Assembly: GCF_018687815.1 (NCBI RefSeq)
Contig: NZ_CP061306.1
Span: 868,001 to 932,000, forward strand
Source of the DNA: Polynucleobacter sp. JS-JIR-II-b4
GTDB lineage: Bacteria; Pseudomonadota; Gammaproteobacteria; Burkholderiales; Burkholderiaceae
Reading direction: 5' to 3'
Length of the DNA: 64,000 bases
In this document: positions 9,825-19,710 of the stretch, piece by piece
How positions within the stretch are numbered: the stretch's first letter is position 1
Layout of the letters: each line of letters begins with the position of its first letter
Notes under the pieces: model-generated
Told to the model about the DNA's origin: nothing
The model's input: the letters and a program-made list of their open reading frames with translations, nothing else
The model's database searches: none
Program-made: the position numbers and the translations under genes

Positions 9825-9859
9825 CACCTATGTTGCACAAGTAATTGAAGGGGTGCTTT

Positions 9860-10057
9860 ATGCCCAAGATGAAGAGCAAGAGTAGCGCTAAAAAGCGCTT
9901 CACGGTTCGCGCAGGCGGAACGATTAAACGAGGACAGGCTTTCAAACGCCACATCCTTACCAAGAAGACCACAAAGAATAAGCGTCACTTACGTGGTACT
10001 ACCGAAGTTGCGAAAGCTGACGTTAAGTCAATTCGCTCCATGCTTCCTTACGCTTAA
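9860..10057 (+). CDS. rpmI: 50S ribosomal protein L35
   Basis: This small basic large-subunit protein of 65 residues begins [20 protein letters not shown] and ends RSMLPYA, as expected for bL35. The start is ATG 9860. A TTG fifteen nt upstream is in frame but would add residues the family lacks. It sits between infC and rplT in the usual IF3-L35-L20 order. Confidence 0.97.
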   Translation: MPKMKSKSSAKKRFTVRAGGTIKRGQAFKRHILTKKTTKNKRHLRGTTEVAKADVKSIRSMLPYA

Positions 10058-10082
10058 CCTCAGACTAGATTAGGAGAAATAA

Positions 10083-10448
10083 ATGCCAAGAGTCAAACGT
10101 GGGGTTACAGCAAGAGCCCGTCATAAGAAAATCACCGATGCCGCTACAGGTTACCGTGGCCGTCGTAAGAACGTATTCCGTATTGCTAAGCAAGCGGTTA
10201 TGCGTGCTGGTCAATATGCATATCGTGACCGTCGCAATAAGAAACGTGTATTCCGCGCATTGTGGATTGCCCGTATCAACGCGGCAGTTCGTCAGCATGA
10301 CATGACCTATAGCGTATTCATGAATGGTATGAAGAAAGCTGCGATCGAACTCGACCGCAAGGTACTTTCTGATATGGCCATTGCTGACAAAGCGGCTTTT
10401 GCTGCTTTGGTTACTCGGATCAAATCCGTAGTAAACGCTGCAGCTTAA
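10083..10448 (+). CDS. rplT: 50S ribosomal protein L20
   Basis: bL20 is needed for early assembly of the large subunit and represses its own operon in E. coli. The 121-residue protein begins [17 protein letters not shown] and contains the RNA-binding segment [31 protein letters not shown] strong AGGAG ribosome site precedes the ATG. The length is near the family norm, with a few extra C-terminal residues. Confidence 0.98.
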   Translation: MPRVKRGVTARARHKKITDAATGYRGRRKNVFRIAKQAVMRAGQYAYRDRRNKKRVFRALWIARINAAVRQHDMTYSVFMNGMKKAAIELDRKVLSDMAIADKAAFAALVTRIKSVVNAAA

Positions 10449-10473
10449 TCTTAGTTTTCTAAACTAAGCTGCA

Positions 10474-11520
10474 ATGGTTTCTCTCGACCACATTGTCGAG
10501 GATGCTAAACGTGATTTCCTCGGAGCTGCCGATGCGGCAGCTCTTGAGGACGCGAAAGCCAAGTATCTCGGTAAGTCAGGTGTTCTCACTGAGCGTTTAA
10601 AAGCGCTTGGTGGAATGTCGCCTGATGAACGCAAGAGTGCTGGCGCCCAAATTAATCAAATCAAAACCCAAGTAGAAGCTGCATTACAAGAGCGCCGCCA
10701 AGCTTTGGCTGATGCCATCTTGTTGCAACGTCTTGCAGCCGAGTCTATCGATGTGTCCTTGCCTGGCCGTGGCCAAGCAGTAGGTAGCTTGCATCCTGTG
10801 ATGCGCACCTGGGAGCGTGTTGAAGAGATCTTCCGCTCAATAGGTTTTGACGTAGCAGATGGCCCTGAGATTGAAACCGATTGGTTTAATTTCACAGCCT
10901 TAAATAGTCCTGAGAATCATCCTGCACGTTCAATGCAGGATACTTTTTATATCGATGGTAAAGATTCTAACGAGAAGCCTTTGCTATTACGTACGCATAC
11001 CAGCCCTATTCAGGTTCGTTATGCGAGCGAGCATGTTAAGAAATACGCTAGTGCAGATGTAATGCCGCCAATCAAGGTGATTGCGCCAGGCAGAACATAT
11101 CGTGTTGATAGCGATGCAACCCATTCACCAATGTTCCATCAAGTTGAAGGCTTGTGGATTGCTGAGAGCGTTTCTTTTGCAGACCTCAAAGGCGTCTATA
11201 CAGATTTCTTAAGAACCTTCTTTGAAACGAATGCATTGCAAGTTCGTTTCCGACCTTCATATTTCCCTTTTACAGAGCCTTCTGCTGAAATTGATATGGC
11301 CTTTGGTAGTGGCAAGCTTGCCGGCCGTTGGTTAGAAATCTCCGGAGCAGGGCAGGTTCATCCAAACGTCTTACGTAATATGGGTATCGACCCAGAGCGC
11401 TATACCGGCTTCGCATTTGGATCTGGTCTAGAACGCTTAACGATGCTGCGTTACGGCGTAGATGATTTGCGTCTCTTCTTTGAAAACGATCTGCGTTTCT
11501 TGGCGCAGTTCCCTGCATAA
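10474..11520 (+). CDS. pheS: Phenylalanyl-tRNA synthetase alpha subunit
   Basis: This is the catalytic subunit of the (alpha-beta)2 enzyme that charges tRNA-Phe. The 348-residue protein has an N-terminal coiled-coil region. The class II catalytic core follows, with motif 2-like [17 protein letters not shown] and motif 3 [24 protein letters not shown] near the C-terminus. The phenylalanine-site [11 protein letters not shown] segment is present. pheT follows after 24 nt. The start site is weak in ribosome-binding signal, but residues from Met1 align with the family. Confidence 0.97.
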   Translation: MVSLDHIVEDAKRDFLGAADAAALEDAKAKYLGKSGVLTERLKALGGMSPDERKSAGAQINQIKTQVEAALQERRQALADAILLQRLAAESIDVSLPGRGQAVGSLHPVMRTWERVEEIFRSIGFDVADGPEIETDWFNFTALNSPENHPARSMQDTFYIDGKDSNEKPLLLRTHTSPIQVRYASEHVKKYASADVMPPIKVIAPGRTYRVDSDATHSPMFHQVEGLWIAESVSFADLKGVYTDFLRTFFETNALQVRFRPSYFPFTEPSAEIDMAFGSGKLAGRWLEISGAGQVHPNVLRNMGIDPERYTGFAFGSGLERLTMLRYGVDDLRLFFENDLRFLAQFPA

Positions 11521-11544
11521 CCAAATCATTAACTAGATACCGCT

Positions 11545-14001
11545 ATGCAATTTTCTGAATCTTGGCTTCGTCAGTATGTAAACCCATCACTCGATAGTGA
11601 TGCGCTTGGTCATGCAATGACAATGGCCGGTTTAGAAGTTGAAGAGCAACATTCAGTAGCACCTGCATTTACTAAGATCGTGATTGCGCAGATATTGTCT
11701 GCAGAGCAACATCCTGATGCAGACCGTTTACGTGTTTGTAAAGTAGACGCTGGTACTGGTCAAGAGTTACAGATTGTTTGTGGTGCGCCTAATGCGCGTG
11801 CTGGCATCAAGATTCCGTGCGCTATGGTTGGCGCTGAATTGCCTCCTGCTGAAGCCGGCGGCAAGCCATTCATGATCAAAGTAGGTAAGCTACGCGGCGT
11901 TGAAAGCCAAGGCATGTTGTGCTCTGGCCGTGAGCTTGGCCTGGGTGATGATCACGAAGGCATCTTAGAGTTACCTGTTGATGCGCCAGTTGGTAAAGAT
12001 ATTCGTGAATATCTGAATCTTGATGATCAAATCTTTGTTATTAAATTAACCCCGAATAAAGCCGATTGCCTCTCATTGATGGGGATGGCAAGAGAAGTTT
12101 CCGCCATTACTGGTGCTGCGCTCTGCGCGCCGAAGTGGACACCACCAGCAGTATCGATTAACGACAAGTGCAAAGTTACTGTAGAAGATAAAGAACTCTG
12201 TGGACGTTTTGCTGGTCGCGTGATTCGTGGTGTCAATCCGCAGGCTAAAACGCCCGAGTGGATTGTGCAGCGTTTATCCCGCGCAGGTCAAAGAAGTATT
12301 TCTGCATTAGTGGATCTCTCCAACTACGTCATGCTAGAGATGGGGCAACCTACCCACGTATTTGATATTGATAAATTGAATGGCGATATCACTGTTCGTT
12401 GGGCTAAAGCAGGCGAAACTCTTGAATTATTAAATGGTCAGACTGTGACTTTGCAGCGCCCCGACTCTGCGGGCAAGTTACAGGACGCTGGTGTGGTTGC
12501 TGATCAGAATGGCCCGGTAGCGCTTGCCGGAATTATGGGCGGGAATCATTGCGCCGTATCTGATGACACCAAGAATATCTATGTTGAGGCTGCATATTGG
12601 TTGCCTTCAGCTATTCAGGGCCGTGCCCGCCGCTTTAACTTCAGTACCGATGCGTCGCATCGATTTGAGCGTGGTGTGGATCCACAAAATACGGTTAATT
12701 GTCTAGAGTATCTCAGCGCCTTAATTATTGAGGTCTGCGGTGGCCAAGCTGGTCCAGTAGATGATCAAGTATTGAATGTGCCAGAACGTAAGCCAGTCAA
12801 AATGCGTTTGGCTAGAGCAGAAAAAGTAATTGGTATTCCACTGACAAATGAAGTGGTTGCTGATGTATTTCAGCGTCTTGGTTTTGAGTTTAAGCAAGAG
12901 GGTGATGCGTTTATCGTTGCGCCTCCAAGCTATCGTTTCGATATTGAAATCGAAGAAGATTTGATTGAAGAAGTCGCTCGCATGTACGGCTTTGAAAATA
13001 TCCCCGATCAACCGCCAGTAGCCTCATTGAAGATGAGTGCTAAACCAGAAGCAAAACGCGGTGTTCATTTATTGCGCCAGCGTTTGGCTCTCCAAGGTTA
13101 TCAAGAGGCAGTAAATTTTGGTTTCACAGATCTTGAAAGTGAAAAGCGTTTAACTGGCGCCACTGAAAAGGACATCATTGCAGTGCTAAATCCTATTGCC
13201 AGTCAATACGGTGTGATGCGCAGCACGCTATGGGGCGGTTTGTTAAATAACCTCAAGGCGAATTTGAACCGTGGAGCAGGGCGTGTGCGCCTGTTTGAGA
13301 CTGGCCGTGTATTTAAGCGTGACGTGAATGCTCAAGAAGAAGCTGGCAAAGTGGCCGGTTTTCATCAGCCCCAGAAAATTGGTGGCCTAGCTTATGGATC
13401 TTTTGTTCCAGAGCAATGGGCCAATGCAACCCGTGCAGTTGATTTCTTTGATGTGAAGGGTGATCTGGAGTGTGTCTTAGATCCCCTGCATTTTGTCACT
13501 GAAGCTGCACAGCACCCAGCATTACATCCGGGTCGCAGTGCGAAGATATTCTTGACTACAGCCAAGAATCGCATTGAAGTAGGATTCATTGGTGAGCTTC
13601 ATCCTGGTTTGCAACAAGCGTATGAGTTGCCACAAGCGCCGGTGTTATTTGAATTAGACTTAGATCCTATTCGTGAGCTTGGCTTACCGGTGCCTGAAGA
13701 GTTGAGTAAATTCCCTGCAGTGCAACGTGATTTGGCCTTGGTTGTTAAGCAAAGCGTTTCTGCGCAGTCCCTGTTAGATGTTATGGCTGCTAGCAAGCAA
13801 AATTTTGTGCGCAATATTGAACTCTTTGATGAATTCAAGCCTAAGGCTGGATCAAGCAGCATGGCAGATGATGAGAAGAGCTTGGCTTTCCGAGTAACCC
13901 TCTTAAACCCTAATGAGACATTGCAGGATCCCCAAATTGATGCAGTAATGGCTGCTTTATTGGGCGCAGTTGAGAAAAAGTGCGCGGCCCGTTTGCGCTA
14001 G
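11545..14001 (+). CDS. pheT: Phenylalanyl-tRNA synthetase beta subunit
   Basis: This is the editing and tRNA-binding subunit of PheRS. The 818-residue protein has an EMAP/OB-type tRNA-binding domain at about residues 40-150 (ILSAEQHPDADRLRVCKVDAG). The B3/B4 editing core (GIMGG, RFERGVDP) and B5 region follow. A catalytic-like fold comes next, and the C-terminal anticodon-binding domain reads ELSKFPAVQRDLALVV. Length is normal. It is co-transcribed with pheS and followed by ihfA. Confidence 0.97.
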   Translation: MQFSESWLRQYVNPSLDSDALGHAMTMAGLEVEEQHSVAPAFTKIVIAQILSAEQHPDADRLRVCKVDAGTGQELQIVCGAPNARAGIKIPCAMVGAELPPAEAGGKPFMIKVGKLRGVESQGMLCSGRELGLGDDHEGILELPVDAPVGKDIREYLNLDDQIFVIKLTPNKADCLSLMGMAREVSAITGAALCAPKWTPPAVSINDKCKVTVEDKELCGRFAGRVIRGVNPQAKTPEWIVQRLSRAGQRSISALVDLSNYVMLEMGQPTHVFDIDKLNGDITVRWAKAGETLELLNGQTVTLQRPDSAGKLQDAGVVADQNGPVALAGIMGGNHCAVSDDTKNIYVEAAYWLPSAIQGRARRFNFSTDASHRFERGVDPQNTVNCLEYLSALIIEVCGGQAGPVDDQVLNVPERKPVKMRLARAEKVIGIPLTNEVVADVFQRLGFEFKQEGDAFIVAPPSYRFDIEIEEDLIEEVARMYGFENIPDQPPVASLKMSAKPEAKRGVHLLRQRLALQGYQEAVNFGFTDLESEKRLTGATEKDIIAVLNPIASQYGVMRSTLWGGLLNNLKANLNRGAGRVRLFETGRVFKRDVNAQEEAGKVAGFHQPQKIGGLAYGSFVPEQWANATRAVDFFDVKGDLECVLDPLHFVTEAAQHPALHPGRSAKIFLTTAKNRIEVGFIGELHPGLQQAYELPQAPVLFELDLDPIRELGLPVPEELSKFPAVQRDLALVVKQSVSAQSLLDVMAASKQNFVRNIELFDEFKPKAGSSSMADDEKSLAFRVTLLNPNETLQDPQIDAVMAALLGAVEKKCAARLR

Positions 14002-14054
14002 GTTTAATATTAGGCATAAATCAAATAATTAATTAGTTACCAAAGAGACAAGCA

Positions 14055-14378
14055 ATGACTGAATTGATTTCTAACGACACCGTTACCAAGAATGAGCTAT
14101 CCGAAGCTCTTTTTGATCAAGTTGGACTAAATAAGCGCGAAGCAAAAGATATGATCGATGCCTTTTTTGATCGTGTTGGTCAATCTCTTGAAGCAGGCGT
14201 AGAAGTAAAGATCTCCGGTTTTGGTAATTTCCAGTTGCGCAATAAATCGGCTCGTCCTGGCCGAAATCCAAAGACAGGTCAAATGATTCCGATTGCAGCT
14301 AGACGCGTAGTTACATTTCACGCAAGTCAAAAGCTTAAAGATGTAGTGGAGTCACATGCTCGAGAAAACCGAGTTTGA
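14055..14378 (+). CDS. ihfA: Integration host factor alpha subunit
   Basis: This DNA-bending protein pairs with IHF-beta and shapes promoters, replication origins and recombination sites. The 107-residue protein shows [29 protein letters not shown] and the beta-arm signature [22 protein letters not shown]. The downstream MerR-type gene overlaps its last 23 nt, implying translational coupling. The position after pheT is the standard one. Confidence 0.96.
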   Translation: MTELISNDTVTKNELSEALFDQVGLNKREAKDMIDAFFDRVGQSLEAGVEVKISGFGNFQLRNKSARPGRNPKTGQMIPIAARRVVTFHASQKLKDVVESHARENRV

Positions 14379-14706
14379 TGCTAGCTCAGCGCTGCTGAGC
14401 TCTCAACTTCCCCCGATACCAGCAAAGCGCTATTTCACCATTGGTGAGGTAGCTGATCTTTGTGGTGTGCGCTCTCACGTACTGCGTTATTGGGAGCAGG
14501 AGTTTGCTCAACTCAGCCCACAGAAACGCCGTGGTAACCGTCGTTACTACCAGCACCATGAAGTGGTCTTGATCAGAAAGATTCGCTCTCTCCTCTATGA
14601 AGAGGGCTTTACGATTAGCGGTGCTCGCAATCGCCTTGAAGAGGCTCGTGGCGATCTCCGTCTGCGTGAAGAATTGCAAGCGGTTCTGCAGATTCTCTCT
14701 AAATAG
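14356..14706 (+). CDS. MerR-family transcriptional regulator
   Basis: This is a 116-residue protein with an N-terminal winged helix of the MerR type (residues 24-95). It reads [25 protein letters not shown], then [35 protein letters not shown]. The C-terminus is short, so there is no obvious effector domain. The target is unknown. A gene of this type after ihfA is common in betaproteobacteria. It overlaps ihfA by 23 nt and is followed at once by tRNA-Pro. Confidence 0.88.
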   Translation: MLEKTEFDASSALLSSQLPPIPAKRYFTIGEVADLCGVRSHVLRYWEQEFAQLSPQKRRGNRRYYQHHEVVLIRKIRSLLYEEGFTISGARNRLEEARGDLRLREELQAVLQILSK

Positions 14707-14710
14707 TTAC

Positions 14711-14719
14711 TGCTACAAT
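14711..14719 (+). promoter_or_regulatory. Possible extended -10 promoter for tRNA-Pro
   Basis: TGCTACAAT fits an extended -10 element (TGn plus TACAAT) and ends 12 nt before the tRNA. No good -35 element is seen. Confidence 0.35.
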
Positions 14720-14730
14720 TTTAATTTCGT

Positions 14731-14807
<77 letters not shown>

Positions 14808-14843
14808 TTCAAACTAATCCCACTATCTCAAAGCACCATCTCT

Positions 14844-15257
14844 ATGACAAGCGATACAAAACCCGTTGAATACTTTGGTCTCAAAATTCCTTTTTTGGCG
14901 CATTTGGGCGTAGTTCCTGAGTATGCGAAAGAGGGCAAGTCCCGTATTAGTCTTGACCTTAAGCCTGAGTATGAGAACAGCTTTGGTATTGCCCATGGCG
15001 GCGTCATCATGACACTCCTGGATTTTGCAATGGGGGCAGCAGCTAGGAGCATTTCCGAGGTTCCCTTGGGTGCTATGACAATTGATATGTCAGTCAGTTT
15101 CCTGCGTCCCAGCACCGGCAAAATCGTGGTGGAGGGCACCATCCTCAAGCCAGGAAAGACGATTAACTACTGCGAAGCTGTGGTTTTGAATGAAGCGGGG
15201 GAGATAACCGCTAAATCCAGCGGTACATTTATGCTCAGAGAATCAAAAACAGTTTAA
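14844..15257 (+). CDS. PaaI-family hotdog-fold thioesterase
   Basis: A 137-residue single hotdog domain. The segment FGIAHGGVIMTLLDFAMGAAA (about residues 48-68) is the HGG signature with the catalytic acidic residue of PaaI-type acyl-CoA thioesterases. ATG 14844 is chosen because the reading from further upstream would begin inside tRNA-Pro. The natural acyl-CoA substrate cannot be told. The gene stands alone between tRNA-Pro and an AT-rich region. Confidence 0.88.
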   Translation: MTSDTKPVEYFGLKIPFLAHLGVVPEYAKEGKSRISLDLKPEYENSFGIAHGGVIMTLLDFAMGAAARSISEVPLGAMTIDMSVSFLRPSTGKIVVEGTILKPGKTINYCEAVVLNEAGEITAKSSGTFMLRESKTV

Positions 15258-15300
15258 TTAAATATAATATTTATAAAGATTATGTCTTTTATTAACCTGA

Positions 15301-15402
15301 GCTGATATAGCCCTAATAAATATAGTTAATTATTCCGAATAATATATATTGCCTGATTGATTAATGTATATATAATCATCATCTAATATGGCTTATATCA
15401 GC
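15301..15402. promoter_or_regulatory. Inverted repeats in AT-rich region upstream of H-NS-like gene
   Basis: The region 15258-15440 is strikingly AT-rich. GCTGATATA (15301-15309) and its complement TATATCAGC (15394-15402) flank it, each close to a GCCCTA. This is a candidate operator or curved-DNA control region for the H-NS-like gene, which often regulates itself in this family. Confidence 0.4.
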
Positions 15403-15440
15403 CCTATAAAACAACCCATTATTCGGAGAGTGAAAAGAAT

Positions 15441-15725
15441 ATGTCTTCTTATAAAGAGCTTTTAGCCCAACGCGAGCAGTTGGATAAACAGATTAAAGAA
15501 GCAATTGCCCATGAAAAGGCTGATGGCATTGCCAAGGCCAAAGTGATTATTGAGCAATATGGCTTAACTGCATCCGATCTATTTAGCCGCAAAGCCGGCG
15601 TAAAGAGCGCTGGCGGTAAAGTGGCTCCTAAATACCGCAATCCTTCAACAGGCGAAACCTGGACTGGTAGAGGTAAGGCGCCAAAGTGGATTGAAGGCAG
15701 AGATCGTAGTAGCTACTTGATCTAA
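15441..15725 (+). CDS. H-NS family nucleoid-associated protein
   Basis: A 94-residue protein with an N-terminal coiled-coil oligomerisation part (YKELLAQREQLDKQIKEAIAHEKADGIAKAKVIIEQYGL). The C-terminal DNA-binding part reads PKYRNPSTGETWTGRGKAPKWIEGRDRSSYLI. The TWTGRGKxPxW loop is the AT-hook-like H-NS signature. It would bind and silence AT-rich, often horizontally acquired, DNA. It is preceded by AT-rich DNA and followed by a strong terminator. Confidence 0.93.
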   Translation: MSSYKELLAQREQLDKQIKEAIAHEKADGIAKAKVIIEQYGLTASDLFSRKAGVKSAGGKVAPKYRNPSTGETWTGRGKAPKWIEGRDRSSYLI

Positions 15726-15753
15726 GTGCTTGTTTTTATTAAGTTTTAGTACC

Positions 15754-15783
15754 AAAGGCCGCTGATAGCGGCCTTTTCTTTTA
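15754..15783. terminator. Bidirectional terminator
   Basis: AAAGGCCGCT-gat-AGCGGCCTTTTCTTTT is a 10-bp perfect stem with a U tract. It lies between convergent genes and has A-runs on the other side, so it can serve both. Confidence 0.9.
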
Positions 15784-15808
15784 CTCCTTTCTCAATCTGA
15801 ATTGCCCT

Positions 15809-16507
15809 CTAAGCGCACTTCCTAGCCAAAGCTTCTACAAATAGGGGCTCAAGTAACTCATGCCGACTACCATGAGGCCAGTTTCCCTCAGCCTCTGGAT
15901 TAGTTGCGGGGTAGCCAATAATGAGAGGATTGAGGTCAATTAAGCCGTTTTCAAGCTCCTGTTTAATGCTTTCACTCAAGGGATGCTTACCGCCAGAGTT
16001 CTCGTCTGCCAGTGCAACCACACCAGGGTGCAGTTTGATAAAACCTTCATCTACTAGAATAGGTATGCGCTGTGTGTCCTTGTTTTTGCTAAAATAATGG
16101 ATTAAATGGACTTGCTCTACAGGTGGAATAAGAGCATCCAAAAAGATCAAATCGGGGGCAATGGAAACAGCCTTCATTAAGCCCTCCAGGCTATCTACTG
16201 CCATTTCCATATCTACTTTGAGCTGCCAATCAGCAATAGACTCTAATAATTCTTGGCCATTCTCAGACCTTCTAAATATCCCCATGGCTACACAGTTTTG
16301 AGTGGTCTTTTGACGCATAGCCCTTTTTCTGCGCTGTAATTGCTGTTCTAAGGAGCTGGCCAATATACGTCTGTGGCCGCCACGGGTTTTCCAGGCAATG
16401 AGTTCGCCCAATTCCACCATTTTTTGAACGGTGCCTAGGGAAACCTGTAAAACCTTGGCGCTTTGGCGAGTACTGAGATATTCCGTTTCTGGGGTAATTG
16501 ATTTCAT
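15809..16507 (-). CDS. HTH (excisionase/MerR-type) regulator with receiver-like domain
   Basis: This 232-residue protein has an N-terminal helix-turn-helix of the excisionase type at about residues 10-52 (YLSTRQSAKVLQVSLGTVQKMVELGEL, then WKTRGGHRRI). A domain of about 115 residues follows that resembles a response-regulator receiver. The hydrophobic strand PDLIFLDALIPP ends in D124, the place of the phosphoacceptor. The usual acidic pocket and conserved Lys are not obvious. The C-terminus HGSRHELLEPLFVEALARK is distinctive, but I cannot assign it. The gene stands alone and converges on the H-NS-like gene. Targets are unknown. Confidence 0.7.
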   Translation of the reverse strand: MKSITPETEYLSTRQSAKVLQVSLGTVQKMVELGELIAWKTRGGHRRILASSLEQQLQRRKRAMRQKTTQNCVAMGIFRRSENGQELLESIADWQLKVDMEMAVDSLEGLMKAVSIAPDLIFLDALIPPVEQVHLIHYFSKNKDTQRIPILVDEGFIKLHPGVVALADENSGGKHPLSESIKQELENGLIDLNPLIIGYPATNPEAEGNWPHGSRHELLEPLFVEALARKCA

Positions 16508-16806
16508 ATTTCCCTTAATTTCATTTAATTGTTTGAAGATTTAGAGAATAAAAATCAAATTCATTTGAATCTGTCGGTAAAACTTTAAAGCGGGGTAGGA
16601 AAGTTCTTATTAATTCTCATTTATAGGGAGATACCCCAAAATTCCTTGAAATCAGGGAAAGCCCTTTATGTATCAATGGTCATTCGTGTTAAATTACACC
16701 TGTAGTACCAGTATTCGCACAGATCAATTCGCTAAACGGTAGAGCCGTGCAACGAATGGTTTTAACCACAGTTTTTATTCGGGAAACCCGATGAAAGGTG
16801 AGCATC
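16508..16806. other. Intergenic region between divergent regulator and odhA
   Basis: No gene is seen in this 299-nt stretch. It should hold the promoters of both divergent genes. A perfect palindrome TCAAAT-TC-ATTTGA lies at 16555-16568, near the regulator start, and could be its own operator. TTGAAA at 16646-16651, with A/T-rich hexamers 15-19 nt downstream, is a weak candidate promoter for odhA. An AAGG ribosome site (16795-16798) precedes odhA. Confidence 0.4.
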
Positions 16807-19662
16807 ATGATGCAGGATCAAAGAGATAACTCCTATCTCTTCGGCGGAAACGCACCCTACGTAGAGGAACTCTACGAATCCTACTTGCACGATCCAGCTT
16901 CCGTAGCTGATCATTGGCGAGATTATTTCGATAACGTGAAACAGGTTCCTGCGGTTGACGGTTCATCTCGAACTGACATTGCCCATGCACCTATTGTTGC
17001 TTCATTTGCTGAGCGCGCTAAGCAAGGTCCAATCAGAACGATTTCTGATTCGGCTGACTCAGAGATGGGCCGCAAACGCGTTGCTGTTCAGCAGTTAATT
17101 GCCGCATACCGTAACGTGGGCAATCGCTGGGCAAACTTAGATCCATTAAAGCGGACAGAGCGCCAGGATATTCCTGAGTTAGATCCCGCTTTCTATGGCT
17201 TTACTGATGGCGATATGGATATCGTTTTCAATACAAGTAATACATTCTTCGGTAGAAACGAAATGTCCCTGCGCGATTTGCTCCAAGCATTGCGCGAGAC
17301 ATACTGCGGCACGATCGGTGTCGAGTTTATGTTTATTGCCGACCAAAAGATTAAGAAGTGGTGGCAGGAAAAATTAGAGTCTATTCGCTCAACCCCACAA
17401 TTTAACGTGGATGAGAAGCGTCAAATCTTGGATCGCGTAACTGCTGCTGAAGGCTTAGAGCGTTACCTCCAAGCTAAATATGTTGGTCAAAAGCGCTTCT
17501 CCCTAGAGGGCGGCGAAAGCTTTATTGCCTGCATGGATGAGTTGGTTCGTGATTCAGGTAATAAAGGCATTCAGGAAATCGTGATTGGTATGGCTCACCG
17601 TGGTCGTCTCAATGTATTGGTCAACACCTTGGGCAAAATGCCTAAGGACTTGTTTGCTGAGTTTGAGCACAAGGGACCAGAAACATTGCCTGCGGGTGAC
17701 GTTAAATACCACCAAGGTTTCTCAAGCGATATTTCTACTCCCGGCGGTCCGGTTCACTTGTCATTGGCATTTAACCCATCCCATTTAGAGATCGTTAACC
17801 CAGTAGTTGAGGGTTCTGCACGTGCTCGTATGGAGCGTCGTGGCGATATGTTGGGTATGCAAGTGATGCCAGTATTGGTTCACGGTGATGCTGCGATTGC
17901 AGGTCAGGGCGTGATGCAAGAAACATTGGCGATGTCAGAAGTTCGTGGTTATTCCACGGGCGGCACAATGCATATCGTGATTAACAACCAGATTGGTTTC
18001 ACGACCTCAGATCCACGTGACTTGCGTTCGAGCTTGTATTGCACGGACATCATGAAGATTGTGGATGCCCCGGTATTGCACGTGAACGGCGACGATCCTG
18101 AAGCGGTAGTGTTGGCGACTAAGTTGGCTGTTGAGTTCCGCATGAAGTTTCATAAGGACGTTGCAGTTGACATCATCTGCTTCCGTAAATTGGGTCACAA
18201 CGAGCAAGATACGCCTGCAATGACTCAGCCTTTGATGTACAAAATCATTGCCGCACATCCTGGCACACGTAAGCTCTATGCCGACAAACTAGAGGCTCAA
18301 GGCGTATTGCCTGCCGGTACTGGTGACCTCATGGTTAAAGAGTACCGCGCTGCAATGGATGAGGGTAAGCAAACCTCCGATCCAGTGTTGAGCAACTTCA
18401 AAGGTAAGTTTGCGGTAGATTGGTCTCCGTTCTTAAATAAGAAGTGGACCGATGAAGCCGATACAGCGATTCCATTAACAGAGTGGAAGCGTTTGGCTGA
18501 GAAGATTTCTACTATTCCCGAAGGTTTCAAGGCTCATCCATTGGTTGCTAAGGTCTATAACGATCGTGCCGCTATGGGTCGCGGTGAGGTGAACGTGGAT
18601 TGGGGTATGGGCGAGCATATGGCTTTCGCATCCCTGGTGGCTAGCGGCTACCCAGTGCGTTTATCTGGCGAAGATAGCGGACGTGGAACCTTTACCCACC
18701 GTCATGCGGTATTACATGAGCAAAACCGTGAGAAGTGGGATACCGGTACTTATGTCGCTCTTCAGCATGTCACTAAAGATCAAGCGCCGTTTGTGGTGAT
18801 TGACTCGATTCTTTCTGAAGAGGCTGTCCTGGGTTTTGAATACGGCTATGCCGCTGCAGAACCAAACACCTTAACAATTTGGGAAGCGCAATTCGGTGAC
18901 TTCGCTAACGGCGCTCAAGTAGTGATTGACCAGTTCATCGCCTCAGGTGAAGTGAAGTGGGGTCGTGCGAATGGTTTGGTCATGATGTTGCCGCATGGTT
19001 ACGAAGGTCAAGGCCCAGAGCATTCCTCTGCACGTCTTGAGCGCTTTATGCAGTTATGTGCCGACACGAATATGCAGGTGATTCAGCCGACTACTGCGGC
19101 GCAGATCTTCCACGTATTGCGTCGTCAAATGATTCGTCAGTTCCGTAAGCCGCTGATCTTGATGACTCCTAAATCATTGTTGCGTAACAAAGAGGCTGCA
19201 TCACCTTTATCTGAATTTACTAAAGGCGGTTTCCAAACCATCATTGGTGAGCGTGATGATTCTATCGATGCGAAGCAAGTTACTCGTTTAGTCATGTGTT
19301 CTGGCAAGGTCTATTACGACTTAGTTAAGCAGCGCGCTGAGAAGAAGATTGCTGATGTAGCGATCATTCGCTTAGAGCAGTTGTATCCATTCCCGCACAA
19401 AGCATTGACTGCTGAGTTGAAGAAATATCCGAAATTGGAAGACGTGGTGTGGTGTCAAGATGAGCCGCAAAACCAAGGTGCTTGGTTCTTTGTCCAGCAC
19501 AACATCTTGGAAAACATGTCTGATGGCATGAAGTTGGGCTACGCAGGCCGTCCTGCATCAGCATCTCCAGCTTGTGGTTATGCCCATCTCCACCAAGAAC
19601 AGCAGAAGTCTCTACTGAATGCGGCATTTGCCAAACTCAAAGGTTACGTGATCACGAAATAA
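16807..19662 (+). CDS. sucA: 2-oxoglutarate dehydrogenase E1 component
   Basis: This is the thiamine-diphosphate decarboxylase of the TCA-cycle 2-oxoglutarate dehydrogenase complex. The 951-residue protein begins MMQDQRDNSYLFGGNAPYVEELYESYL, the family N-terminus. Catalytic segments include GMAHRGRLNVLVNTLGK and GYSTGGTMHIVINNQIGFTTSDP, then the transketolase-like part LSGEDSGRGTFTHRHAVLHEQ. ATG 16807 is chosen over an in-frame GTG at 16798 because AAGG lies 8 nt ahead of 16807. odhB and lpdA follow, as in other Burkholderiales. Confidence 0.97.
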   Translation: MMQDQRDNSYLFGGNAPYVEELYESYLHDPASVADHWRDYFDNVKQVPAVDGSSRTDIAHAPIVASFAERAKQGPIRTISDSADSEMGRKRVAVQQLIAAYRNVGNRWANLDPLKRTERQDIPELDPAFYGFTDGDMDIVFNTSNTFFGRNEMSLRDLLQALRETYCGTIGVEFMFIADQKIKKWWQEKLESIRSTPQFNVDEKRQILDRVTAAEGLERYLQAKYVGQKRFSLEGGESFIACMDELVRDSGNKGIQEIVIGMAHRGRLNVLVNTLGKMPKDLFAEFEHKGPETLPAGDVKYHQGFSSDISTPGGPVHLSLAFNPSHLEIVNPVVEGSARARMERRGDMLGMQVMPVLVHGDAAIAGQGVMQETLAMSEVRGYSTGGTMHIVINNQIGFTTSDPRDLRSSLYCTDIMKIVDAPVLHVNGDDPEAVVLATKLAVEFRMKFHKDVAVDIICFRKLGHNEQDTPAMTQPLMYKIIAAHPGTRKLYADKLEAQGVLPAGTGDLMVKEYRAAMDEGKQTSDPVLSNFKGKFAVDWSPFLNKKWTDEADTAIPLTEWKRLAEKISTIPEGFKAHPLVAKVYNDRAAMGRGEVNVDWGMGEHMAFASLVASGYPVRLSGEDSGRGTFTHRHAVLHEQNREKWDTGTYVALQHVTKDQAPFVVIDSILSEEAVLGFEYGYAAAEPNTLTIWEAQFGDFANGAQVVIDQFIASGEVKWGRANGLVMMLPHGYEGQGPEHSSARLERFMQLCADTNMQVIQPTTAAQIFHVLRRQMIRQFRKPLILMTPKSLLRNKEAASPLSEFTKGGFQTIIGERDDSIDAKQVTRLVMCSGKVYYDLVKQRAEKKIADVAIIRLEQLYPFPHKALTAELKKYPKLEDVVWCQDEPQNQGAWFFVQHNILENMSDGMKLGYAGRPASASPACGYAHLHQEQQKSLLNAAFAKLKGYVITK

Positions 19663-19710
19663 TCGTCTTCATAACTCAACATACACACATACATATAAAC
19701 AGGATTAATC

